NCBI GenBank assembly: GCA_913062925.1
Contig: CAJXWJ010000016.1
Location: forward strand, 1-55,339
Reading direction: 5' to 3'
Origin: an uncultured Pseudorhodobacter sp.
GTDB lineage: Bacteria > Pseudomonadota > Alphaproteobacteria > Rhodobacterales > Rhodobacteraceae
Length of the DNA: 55,339 bases
In this document: positions 1 through 6,871 of the stretch, piece by piece
Layout: every line of letters starts with the position of its first letter
Position numbering within the stretch: the stretch's first letter is position 1
The notes under the pieces: model-generated
What the model saw: only the letters and a program-made list of their open reading frames with translations
Database searches by the model: none
Told to the model about the DNA's origin: nothing
Made by a program: the position numbers and the translations under genes

Positions 1-1245
1 AGCCCCTGCCCCCATCACCACGATCATCGTCTCGCCAATCGCGCGGCTGGCGGCCAAAAGCACCGCGCCGACAATGCCCGGCAGCGCGGCAGGCAGCACC
101 ACTTGGCGCACGGTTTCCGAAGGCGTCGCCCCCAGCCCCAAAGAGCCGTCGCGCAACGATTGCGGCACCGCGTTGATGATATCGTCCGACAGCGAGGACA
201 CAAAAGGGATCACCATGATCCCCATCACCAGACCCGCCGTCAGCACCGAAGACGAGGAATTGCCCAGACCCAAGGGTTGCGCAAAGTAATCGCGCAACAA
301 GGGGCCAACGGTGACCAGCGCAAACAGACCGTAAACAATCGTCGGAATACCGGCCAAAATCTCGATCGCCGGTTTCACCCAAGACCGCGTGGCGCGGCTG
401 GCATATTCGGCCAGATAAATCGCCGACAACAGCCCAATCGGCACCGCCACCAGCAGCGCAATCGCCGAGACATACAGCGTGCCCCACAGCAAAGGCAAAA
501 TCCCCAGCGAACCGCCACCGCCAAACTTTGGCGACCAATTTGTCGAGAACAGAAAATCTGTGATCGGATAAAGCCGGAAAAAGTGGATCGATTCCACCAA
601 AAGCGAGCCTACGATGCCGATAGTGGTCAAGACCGCAATCAAAGAACAGCCCATCAGCAGCCACATCGCAAAGGCTTCGGTGGCATTGCGGGCGCGAAAC
701 TCTGGGTTGATGCGGCGCAGCCCAAAGATCAGACCGGCCAGAGACAGCGCCAAAGCCGCAACCACCAACCCAAGCCGCGAGGTCGATCCCGCCTCGCGCA
801 GCGCAAGGCTTGCAGCCAGCGTCGACGGCGTGGGCTCGTTTTGCAGCACAATGCCGCCCTCGTTCAGGGCGGTCTTTAGGCTTGTCGCATCTGTCAGCAG
901 CTGCGCTACATCCGCCCCGCGCGCTTGTAGCAGATCCAGCCCCGCCGCAACACGCCGCACATCTGACATCACCAGATCAGCCGATTGCCCCTGCGGAATT
1001 TCCGCAGCATCAATCAAAGACAGCGCATGGGTTTCCAGAACCAGTGGCTCGACCAAAAGCCAAGCGATCACTAAAAAAAACGCCGGGACCGCGGTCATCA
1101 GCGCCGTGATGCGGCCATAAAACGGCGGAAGAGAATGAAGTTTGCGAATATCGCCAGACACTTGCCCGACTGCGCGGGCTTTGCCGATACTATATCCCAC
1201 TACAGCAAGGATAAGGATGATCAGGGAAAGAAGGCCAATGCTCAT
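1..1245 (-). CDS. pstC: Phosphate ABC transporter permease PstC (C-terminus cut by window edge)
   Basis: Inner-membrane permease of the high-affinity phosphate importer PstSCAB. The frame is open from ATG at 1245 to the window edge (415 codons). It begins MSIGLLSLIILILAVVGYSI, a membrane segment, and has a second hydrophobic segment around residues 45-70. Further on it reads SLGILPLLWGTLYVSAIALL and then the permease loop LAASRAIGETMIVVMGAGA at the last visible codons, the EAA-type motif that contacts the ATPase. The long N-terminal part before the conserved permease fold is usual for alphaproteobacterial PstC. It lies 59 bases after pstS on the same strand, so it is probably co-transcribed under the PHO box upstream of pstS. 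The rest of the gene, and presumably pstA, pstB, phoU and phoB, lie outside the window. Confidence 0.93.
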   Translation of the reverse strand, partial: MSIGLLSLIILILAVVGYSIGKARAVGQVSGDIRKLHSLPPFYGRITALMTAVPAFFLVIAWLLVEPLVLETHALSLIDAAEIPQGQSADLVMSDVRRVAAGLDLLQARGADVAQLLTDATSLKTALNEGGIVLQNEPTPSTLAASLALREAGSTSRLGLVVAALALSLAGLIFGLRRINPEFRARNATEAFAMWLLMGCSLIAVLTTIGIVGSLLVESIHFFRLYPITDFLFSTNWSPKFGGGGSLGILPLLWGTLYVSAIALLVAVPIGLLSAIYLAEYASRATRSWVKPAIEILAGIPTIVYGLFALVTVGPLLRDYFAQPLGLGNSSSSVLTAGLVMGIMVIPFVSSLSDDIINAVPQSLRDGSLGLGATPSETVRQVVLPAALPGIVGAVLLAASRAIGETMIVVMGAGA

Positions 1246-1269
1246 GTTTATCCTGCCAGACAAAAGATC

Positions 1270-1295
1270 AAGGGCGCGACCAAAGCCGCGCCCTT
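1270..1295 (-). terminator. Hairpin between pstS and pstC (possible partial terminator)
   Basis: AAGGGCGCG at 1270-1278 pairs perfectly with CGCGCCCTT at 1287-1295 around an 8-base loop. Read on the minus strand it follows the pstS stop and is followed by GATCTTTTG, a weak U tract. It could attenuate read-through into pstC or protect the 3' end of pstS mRNA, which would keep the binding protein in excess over the permease. That role is inferred. Confidence 0.6.
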
Positions 1296-1304
1296 AAGGT
1301 TAGC

Positions 1305-2360
1305 TTAGTTCAAAGGCGCCATTGGCGTTTCAGCTTCAACAGCGGCTTGGGTCGCTGCCAATTCTGGATCTGGAACCAGACCGTAGTCTGCCAATTTGCC
1401 ACCAGGGCCCGCCATCTCATCCGAGACGAAGAACTGGATGTACTCTTTCAGGCCAGGGATCACGCCGATATGGGCTTTCTTGACGTAGAAGAACAGCGGA
1501 CGCGACACCGGGTATTCGCCCTTTGCGATGGTTTCGACCGAAGGCACAACGCCGTTCATCGAAGCCACTTTCAGCTTGTCGGTGTTGTTCTCATAGAAGG
1601 ACAGACCGAAGACGCCCATTGCATTGGTATTGGCCGCAATGCGCGACAGGGTCTCGGTATAGTCGCCGTCGATGTCAACCGAAACGCCATCGGTGCGCAC
1701 AGCCATGCACTTGCCAACAGCCTCTTTTTTCTTTGCATCGTCATCAGCGCCGGTCGAGGCAGCCAAGAAGGCATCATAGGCGCCCGAGTCTTTGCAGCCA
1801 GCTTCCAACACGTTGATGTCAAACACTTCGCGTGTGCCGTGCTTGGTACCAGGGATGAAAGCCAGAATGTCCTGCGCGGGCAAAGCTGCGTTTACATCAG
1901 CCCAAGTTTTGGCAGTGTTCGCCACAACTGCGCCGTCTTTTGCCACTTCAGCTGCCAAAGCGCCGAACAGATCAGCAGGCGTCAGCACAAAGTCAGGACC
2001 GTTGATGTCGGTTGCGAAAACCACGCCATCGTAACCGATGCGGACTTCCATGACGTCTTTCGCGCCATTTGCGGCGCAAGCGTCAAGGTCGGATTGCTTG
2101 ATGCGCGAGGAAGAGTTCGCGATGTCGATGGTGCCTTCGCCAACGCCTTCGCACAGCTTCTTACGACCAGCGCCCGAACCGCCACCCTCGACAACGGGGG
2201 TTTTAAAACCGGAATTTTCGCCAAAAGCCTCGGCAACGATGGTTGCGTAGGGCAGAACGGTGGAAGAGCCTGCGATTTGCAGCTGATCACGGGCCGAAGC
2301 CACAACGGTCGAAGCTGCCAAGATTGCGATGGCCGAAGGAATGAGTTTCATCAGAGACAT
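1305..2360 (-). CDS. pstS: Periplasmic phosphate-binding protein PstS
   Basis: Captures phosphate in the periplasm and delivers it to PstCAB. I place the start at ATG 2360 (351 residues), because GGAGAG precedes it and it begins directly with a signal peptide, MSLMKLIPSAIAILAASTVV followed by ASA. An in-frame ATG at 2435 would add 25 polar residues ahead of the signal peptide and is unlikely. Phosphate-contact segments are visible: GSSTVLPY near the mature N-terminus, GGGSGAGRKKLCEG, and ANSSSRI. The C-terminus is Ala/Glu rich. The PHO box at 2443-2471 lies about 85-110 bases upstream, so expression should rise under phosphate limitation through PhoB. Confidence 0.95.
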   Translation of the reverse strand: MSLMKLIPSAIAILAASTVVASARDQLQIAGSSTVLPYATIVAEAFGENSGFKTPVVEGGGSGAGRKKLCEGVGEGTIDIANSSSRIKQSDLDACAANGAKDVMEVRIGYDGVVFATDINGPDFVLTPADLFGALAAEVAKDGAVVANTAKTWADVNAALPAQDILAFIPGTKHGTREVFDINVLEAGCKDSGAYDAFLAASTGADDDAKKKEAVGKCMAVRTDGVSVDIDGDYTETLSRIAANTNAMGVFGLSFYENNTDKLKVASMNGVVPSVETIAKGEYPVSRPLFFYVKKAHIGVIPGLKEYIQFFVSDEMAGPGGKLADYGLVPDPELAATQAAVEAETPMAPLN

Positions 2361-2442
2361 AATGCTCTCCTGTTTTAACACTGAGGCTGCCCCGCATGGC
2401 CAACCTTCGCCGCTCCGTCTAAGCCGCTTAGACATAGGTTTT

Positions 2443-2471
2443 GTGACGTTTGTGTAACAGTTTTATGACAG
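2443..2471 (-). promoter_or_regulatory. PHO box (PhoB-binding direct repeats) of pstS
   Basis: On the minus strand three 7-base units recur at 11-base spacing: CTGTCAT (2465-2471), CTGTTAC (2454-2460) and ACGTCAC (2443-2449), each followed by a 4-base A-rich linker (AAAA, ACAA, AAAA). A fourth, weaker unit, CCTATGT, follows at 2432-2438. This matches the known PhoB box of 7-base repeats with 4-base spacers. The first two units are nearly ideal. It lies upstream of the pstS start in the right orientation. Confidence 0.88.
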
Positions 2472-2498
2472 ACGCCAGCCAAAACTCGGATCTGGCGT
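2472..2498. repeat. Inverted repeat next to the PHO box
   Basis: ACGCCAG (2472-2478) and CTGGCGT (2492-2498) form a 7-base dyad with a 13-base spacer, directly abutting the PHO box on its promoter-distal side. No U tract follows in either direction, so it is not an obvious terminator of the channel gene. A consensus DnaA box, TTATCCACA, follows at 2510-2518. Both may be chance; nothing ties them to a protein. Confidence 0.4.
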
Positions 2499-2609
2499 AA
2501 TATCAGCAGTTATCCACAAGCTTTTCGCCCAGACCCGACGCAAAAACCGCAGGGGTGGTGCAAAAAGTCCGCCCAGCCCGCACGATTCGAGCCCGTTTTG
2601 TGACGAAAG

Positions 2610-3407
2610 TTAACGCGGCGGCGGCGGGGCCAACCGCTTCATGGCGGCTTCAATCTCGGTTAAACGCGACAAAACATCATCCCGATAGCTATCGGTTTGC
2701 TGGCGCGCCTCGGCTTGATGCGCGTCTTGCATCGAATTCACCATCAAACCGACAACAAGGTTCACCACAGCAAAGGTTGTGACCAAGATAAAAGGCACAA
2801 AAAACAGCCAAGCATAGGGGAAAACCTCCATCACCGGACGCACAATACCCATAGACCAGCTTTCCAAGGTCATGATTTGAAACAGCGAATAGGCCGAGCG
2901 ACCAAGCCCGCCGAACCATTCAGGAAAGGCCGCGCCAAAGAGTTTCGTCGTCATCACCGCGCCAATGTAAAAAATCACCCCCATCAGCAAAAACACCGAC
3001 CCCATCCCTGGCAAAGCGTTCAGCAACCCCTCGACCACCCGCCGCAGCGTTGGCGCAACCGAGATCACCCGCAGCAACCGCAGCACCCGCATCGCACGCA
3101 ACACCGTAAGCCCCCCCGCCCCGGGCATCAACGAAATCGCCACGATGCTAAAGTCGAACAAATTCCAGCCATCGCGCAGATAGCCCCAGCGCAGCGCAAA
3201 AACCTTCACCAGCAACTCTGCCACAAAAAAGCTTAGGCACAGCCGGTCCAGCAACACAATCACTCCCCCCGCCCGCGCCATCACGCTTTGCGATGTTTCA
3301 GCCCCCAGCAAGGCCGCGTTAAACAACACGACACTCAGCACAGCAGTTGAAAACAAATTATGGGAAATCAGGGCCATAGCACGGCTTTGCAGCGAGGGGC
3401 TCGACAT
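2610..3407 (-). CDS. Voltage-gated sodium channel, NaChBac/BacNav type
   Basis: A 265-residue single-domain, six-segment ion channel that would assemble as a homotetramer in the inner membrane. The voltage sensor S4 carries arginines every third residue (R104, R107, R110, R113) in VLRAMRVLRLLRVISV, followed by the S4-S5 linker with R122 and R123. The pore loop holds TLESWSM at residues 180-186, the same selectivity-filter motif as the sodium-selective channels NavAb and NaChBac (TLESW). S6 runs about residues 198-224, followed by a short acidic and coiled tail (DVLSRLTEIEAAMKRLA), as in BacNav C-terminal bundles. The length matches the family. The gene stands between phoR and pstS on the same strand, an unexpected place. 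It has its own 128-base upstream gap, so it need not be PhoB-controlled. Its physiological role is unknown; BacNav proteins elsewhere are linked to motility and pH or sodium homeostasis. Confidence 0.9.
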   Translation of the reverse strand: MSSPSLQSRAMALISHNLFSTAVLSVVLFNAALLGAETSQSVMARAGGVIVLLDRLCLSFFVAELLVKVFALRWGYLRDGWNLFDFSIVAISLMPGAGGLTVLRAMRVLRLLRVISVAPTLRRVVEGLLNALPGMGSVFLLMGVIFYIGAVMTTKLFGAAFPEWFGGLGRSAYSLFQIMTLESWSMGIVRPVMEVFPYAWLFFVPFILVTTFAVVNLVVGLMVNSMQDAHQAEARQQTDSYRDDVLSRLTEIEAAMKRLAPPPPR

Positions 3408-3535
3408 TTACGCAGTCTCCAATCTTTACGCGCACCACTGGGAAAATTGGGTTTATGCAAAGCATTTGGCGCGTATTTTTGCAAGCTGGCGCAACAACGC
3501 TCGGCGCAAATTAGGCGGCCTCATCGATGCCGGTG

Positions 3536-4561
3536 CTAGGCCAAAGGCAAAAGCACCGAAAAGCGGCTGCCCTTGCCCTTTTCGCTCTCGATCACCAAGC
3601 GGCCGCGATGGCGATTAACGATATGCTTTACAATCGCAAGCCCCAGCCCCGTGCCGCCCTTTTCGCGCGAGCGGTGACCATCGACGCGGTAGAACCGCTC
3701 GGTCAAGCGCGGAATATGCAGCGAATCAATGCCTTCGCCCTGATCAATCACCCGCAGCACAATCTGCTCACCGCGCGGCGCGATCTCTTTGCCCAGCGTG
3801 ACCCGCACCACCGCCCCCACAGGGCTGCCGTATTTGATGGCATTTTCGACCAGATTGTTCATCACTTGCGTCATCTGATCGGCATCCGCGCGCAGCATCA
3901 GCGGCGCGTCACAGCCCTCCAACACAAGCCCCACCCGCGCGGTTTCCGCAACCGTGCGCAACCCGCTCGCCACCCCGCGCAGCAGGGCTGCCAGATCGAC
4001 GGCTTCGGTCGGGCGGCGCAGCTCTTCGGCCTCCACTCGGCTTAGATGCAACAGATCACGCACAAGCCGGCTCATGCGTTCCGCCTCACGCGCCATGATC
4101 GCCAAAAACCGCTCACGCGCGGCAGCATCATTACGCGCAGGGCCCTGCAAAGTCTCGATAAACCCCAAAAGCGCTGTCAGCGGCGTGCGCAATTCATGGC
4201 TAACATTGGCAACAAAATCCCGCCGCATTTGCCCCATCTGCTCCAGGGCCGAGTGATCTTCAAACACGCAAAGCGCCCCCGAGGGCAGCGGGCTGACAGT
4301 GACCTGATAGATCACATCCTGCGCCACCGCCGAAATCGCCAGCCGCACTTTCGAGCCGCCCCGCCCCGTTAAGGCTGCCTCGATCGCGCGAATAAAATCC
4401 GGCTGACGAAAGCTGATGCCATGGTGACGCCCCAGCAGCGCCTGCCCAAAAAGCGCCAGCGCGGCGTCATTGGCAAGCGTGATCCGCGCATCTGGATCAA
4501 CCACCAAGGCCGCCAAAGGCAGACCCTGCAACACCCCCAAAGTTTCGATCCGGCTTTCCAT
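3536..4561 (-). CDS. phoR: Phosphate-regulon sensor histidine kinase PhoR
   Basis: A 341-residue histidine kinase. A PAS-like domain occupies about residues 8-105 (LPLAALVVDPDARITLANDA), then the dimerisation domain with phospho-acceptor H122 in NVSHELRTPLTALLGFIETL, and the HATPase domain with N box NNLVENAIKYG, G1 box DQGEGI and G2 box GGTGLGLAIVKHI. The FVANVSHELRTPLT wording and the pst neighbours point to PhoR, which phosphorylates PhoB when phosphate is scarce. Unlike E. coli PhoR it has no N-terminal membrane segments. The frame upstream of ATG 4561 stays open for about 45 codons but encodes no hydrophobic anchor, so it looks soluble and may be recruited through PhoU and the Pst complex. 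No good ribosome-binding site precedes the ATG. Confidence 0.9.
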   Translation of the reverse strand: MESRIETLGVLQGLPLAALVVDPDARITLANDAALALFGQALLGRHHGISFRQPDFIRAIEAALTGRGGSKVRLAISAVAQDVIYQVTVSPLPSGALCVFEDHSALEQMGQMRRDFVANVSHELRTPLTALLGFIETLQGPARNDAAARERFLAIMAREAERMSRLVRDLLHLSRVEAEELRRPTEAVDLAALLRGVASGLRTVAETARVGLVLEGCDAPLMLRADADQMTQVMNNLVENAIKYGSPVGAVVRVTLGKEIAPRGEQIVLRVIDQGEGIDSLHIPRLTERFYRVDGHRSREKGGTGLGLAIVKHIVNRHRGRLVIESEKGKGSRFSVLLPLA

Positions 4562-4752
4562 TTCTGCGGCCCCGCTGCGGTGACTTTCTTGCTGCCCTCA
4601 GACCAGTTCTGACTTGATCGAGCAACAGCAATGTGAAAAATTTAACCCCCAAGCGCGGGTTTATCCGCACCAATAAGTTGATTCTCTATATTTATGAAAT
4701 TCTTAGACATAGCCCATTTTCAAAAGACATATTTCTTTCAAGGTGACGCTCC
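4562..4752. other. Divergent intergenic region phoR / pseudo-receiver
   Basis: 191 bases, clearly more AT-rich than its surroundings between about 4670 and 4740. It must hold the promoters of phoR (minus) and of the gene at 4753 (plus). I see no PHO box, FNR box or convincing -35/-10 pair. The plus-strand ribosome-binding site AAGGTGA lies just before 4753. Confidence 0.5.
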
Positions 4753-5076
4753 GTGTATCAAACCAATGGCTCCTTATTGTTTATCAGCCAGACAACCGCA
4801 AATTTGACCGCAGATCTGCAAGCGGGGCACCACATCGGCTTTACAGAACTGAGCGCCGAAAAACTGCATCAGCTTGCCCCGGAAATCGTGGTCTGCCCGC
4901 TGGTCAGCGCAGATTTTGACGCTGTCATCGTATTGGAGCGGCTAAAATCGCTTGGCTTTGCCGGCCAATGTCTGGTGCTATCGGCCAAATTGCCGCAACA
5001 AGCGCTGGTGCTGGCCGAACTCAGACGCATCGCAGGCCCAATCGTGGTTCGACTGATCGACAGCGCGTCGCTCTAG
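4753..5076 (+). CDS. Pseudo-receiver-like small protein divergent from phoR
   Basis: 107 residues from a GTG start at 4753, preceded by AAGGTGA. The alternation of hydrophobic strands and helices resembles a CheY-type receiver: EIVVCPLV (strand 3), ADFDAVIVLERLKSLG, CLVLSAKL (strand 4 with a Ser-Ala like the receiver Thr/Ser-Ala), then VLAELRRIAG and PIVVRLI. The phospho-accepting aspartate position is occupied by cysteine (C48), and the lysine and N-terminal acidic pair are not recognisable. It would therefore be a degenerate, non-phosphorylated receiver. The fold assignment is my inference from pattern, not a firm family match. It ends 3 bases before the converging iolB stop. Function unknown; the position suggests a link to PhoR signalling. 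Confidence 0.6.
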   Translation: MYQTNGSLLFISQTTANLTADLQAGHHIGFTELSAEKLHQLAPEIVVCPLVSADFDAVIVLERLKSLGFAGQCLVLSAKLPQQALVLAELRRIAGPIVVRLIDSASL

Positions 5077-5079
5077 GCC

Positions 5080-5895
5080 TTAGACTGCCGCCGTATCGCG
5101 TTGATAGATCCAGTCATGGTCAGGATCATTCTGAAACCGCCAATTGCGCCGCGGCCCTGCCATGACGTTCAGATAATACATCTCATAACCATAGGGCGCA
5201 CCGCAAGGATGATGGCCCTTGGGCACCAAAACCACATCGTGATTTTTCACGGCCATGGTTTCATCCAGACTGCCGTCTTCGGTATAGACCCGCTGCACCC
5301 CAAAGCCCTGCGCCGGATTCAAGCGGTGATAATAGCTCTCCTCCAGATAGGTCATGCGCGGAAAATCATCCTCATCATGACGATGGCTTGGATAAGACGA
5401 CCAATTGCCCGCAGGCGTGAACACCTCTGTCACCAACAGGCTGTCTGCCACATCCAAGGCCTCCATGGCGATGTTGTTGATATAGCGGGTATTGGCGCCG
5501 GTGCCGCGCGGGGTCAGCGTAATTCCCTCTGGCCCCAAGCGCCGCGCGACATGGCCCGATTTGCCGGGCGCAGAACAAACCGCAAGCGTGCAATCGCTGC
5601 TGGCAGTGGCGCGCCAATCGCTGTCATTGGGCAGATAAAGACAATGCGGAGGGGTGCGCTCGAACACATCCATCCGCGCGCCCATCACTCCCCAATCCTG
5701 CCCCGCGGCCTCGATATGCGCCAGCCCCTCGACCAGCACCAAGATCACCTCGCGCGACCCCGTCACCTCGGCCACGCTCTCGCCTGCCTTCAGCCGGTAA
5801 AGTCCAAAGCCCACATAGCCCCAGCCCGCGCTTTCAGGCGTGATGTCATGCACCTTGCCCGACACCCCCAGTGGTTTTCGCAGCAAATCAGCCAT
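5080..5895 (-). CDS. iolB: 5-deoxy-glucuronate isomerase IolB
   Basis: Converts 5-deoxy-glucuronate to 2-deoxy-5-keto-gluconate, the step between IolD and IolC in inositol breakdown. I start it at ATG 5895 (MADLLRKPLGVSG, 271 residues, the family length). An ATG at 5910 giving MKGAK first is also possible, because the repeat upstream supplies AGATGAAAG. The KduI/IolB cupin fold is recognisable from SSYPSHRHDEDDFPRMTYLE, whose histidines and acids would bind the metal, and from the C-terminal VPKGHHPCGAPYGYEMYYLN. It is the last gene of the iolCDEB group, 67 bases after iolE, and ends 3 bases from the converging gene at 4753. Confidence 0.95.
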   Translation of the reverse strand: MADLLRKPLGVSGKVHDITPESAGWGYVGFGLYRLKAGESVAEVTGSREVILVLVEGLAHIEAAGQDWGVMGARMDVFERTPPHCLYLPNDSDWRATASSDCTLAVCSAPGKSGHVARRLGPEGITLTPRGTGANTRYINNIAMEALDVADSLLVTEVFTPAGNWSSYPSHRHDEDDFPRMTYLEESYYHRLNPAQGFGVQRVYTEDGSLDETMAVKNHDVVLVPKGHHPCGAPYGYEMYYLNVMAGPRRNWRFQNDPDHDWIYQRDTAAV

Positions 5896-5903
5896 CTTCG
5901 CGC

Positions 5904-5951
5904 CTTTCATCTGTCTAAAAATATCCCGGGGGTGCGGGGGCTGGCCCCCGC
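5904..5951 (-). repeat. Rhodobacterales-type intergenic repeat, copy A (iolE-iolB gap)
   Basis: On the minus strand a GC hairpin (GCGGGGG / CCCCCGC, 5934-5940 and 5945-5951, 4-base loop) is followed by CCCCCGGGATATTTTTAGAC and then AGATGAAAG. A second copy with the same core (GGGATATTT, AGAC, AGATGAAAG) lies at 35636-35666 just before amiC. I recall similar sequences as very common between genes in Rhodobacterales, but their function is not known to me. Confidence 0.6.
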
Positions 5952-5962
5952 TGCCGCCAGTC

Positions 5963-6859
5963 TCAGCCGTCCAAGCCTGCCCGCTTGGCAAAAGCCTTCA
6001 AACTGCGCAAACCCAGACTTTGATACTCAAACGGCAGCCGCACCGAGGGGTCCTGCTCGGCCTCGATCACCAACCAGCCCTGATAGCCATGCAGCGCTGC
6101 CACTTCCAAAACGCTGACAAAATCCACCGCCCCTTCGGCATCGCCCGGCACGGTAAACGCGCCCCGCCGCACGCCTTCCAAGAACGACAACCCCTGTTCG
6201 CGCACCTGTGCGGCAATCTCGGCCCGCACGTTTTTGGCGTGAATATGCCCCACCCGCGCCATATGCTTTTTCGCCACCCGCAGCGGATCGCCGCCGCCGT
6301 AATAGCAGTGTCCAGTGTCCAAAAGCAGATGCGTATGCGGGCCGGTTTCGGCCATCAGCCGGTCAATCTCCCATTCGGCCTCGACAATCGTGCCCATGTG
6401 ATGGTGATAAACCAAGGTCACACCTTGGGCTGCCGAAAACGCCGCCAGCGCCTCGATGCCCTGACCAAAAGCCTTCCAGTCTGCATCAGCCAGATGCGGG
6501 CGATCGTTGACCGCTTTGCTGTCGTCGCCGTGGATGGCGTTCGAGGTCTCGCAAACGATAATCACCTTGCAGCCCATGGCTTTCAGCAGATCCAGATAGG
6601 GCTGCATCGCGGCCTTTTCGGCCTCGACCGAATTGACCAGCAAATTGGTCGAATGCCAGCCCGAGATATAGGAAATCCCGCGCGGCTGAAACAGCGCCGT
6701 CAGCCCCTCGGGCGTCAGCGGCATTTTATGGCCCTTCTCAATACCGTCAAAACCGATGGCGGCGGTCTCATCCAGACATTGTTCTAGGCTGATATGCGCG
6801 CCCAAGCTGCGGTCGTCGTCGTTGGTCCAAGCGATTGGATTGGTGCCGTATTTGATCAT
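5963..6859 (-). CDS. iolE: Inosose dehydratase IolE
   Basis: Dehydrates scyllo-inosose (2-keto-myo-inositol) to the trihydroxycyclohexanedione used by IolD. 298 residues, the normal length, with the TIM-barrel fold of the xylose isomerase-like family. The N-terminal [20 protein letters not shown] is typical of IolE. Later segments [47 protein letters not shown] and VGHIHAKNV supply the acidic and histidine metal ligands. It begins 12 bases after the iolD stop, indicating one transcript; no strong ribosome-binding site is visible before ATG 6859, so translational coupling to iolD is likely. Confidence 0.95.
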   Translation of the reverse strand: MIKYGTNPIAWTNDDDRSLGAHISLEQCLDETAAIGFDGIEKGHKMPLTPEGLTALFQPRGISYISGWHSTNLLVNSVEAEKAAMQPYLDLLKAMGCKVIIVCETSNAIHGDDSKAVNDRPHLADADWKAFGQGIEALAAFSAAQGVTLVYHHHMGTIVEAEWEIDRLMAETGPHTHLLLDTGHCYYGGGDPLRVAKKHMARVGHIHAKNVRAEIAAQVREQGLSFLEGVRRGAFTVPGDAEGAVDFVSVLEVAALHGYQGWLVIEAEQDPSVRLPFEYQSLGLRSLKAFAKRAGLDG

Positions 6860-6871
6860 GATGTCACACGT

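Noticed and set aside
2510-2518. Replication origin suggested by a DnaA box
   Set aside because: Only one consensus box, with no cluster, no AT-rich unwinding region and no origin-linked genes.
5934-5951. GC hairpin between iolE and iolB as a terminator
   Set aside because: No U tract directly follows the stem, and iolB is a needed part of the operon; treated as part of the repeat.
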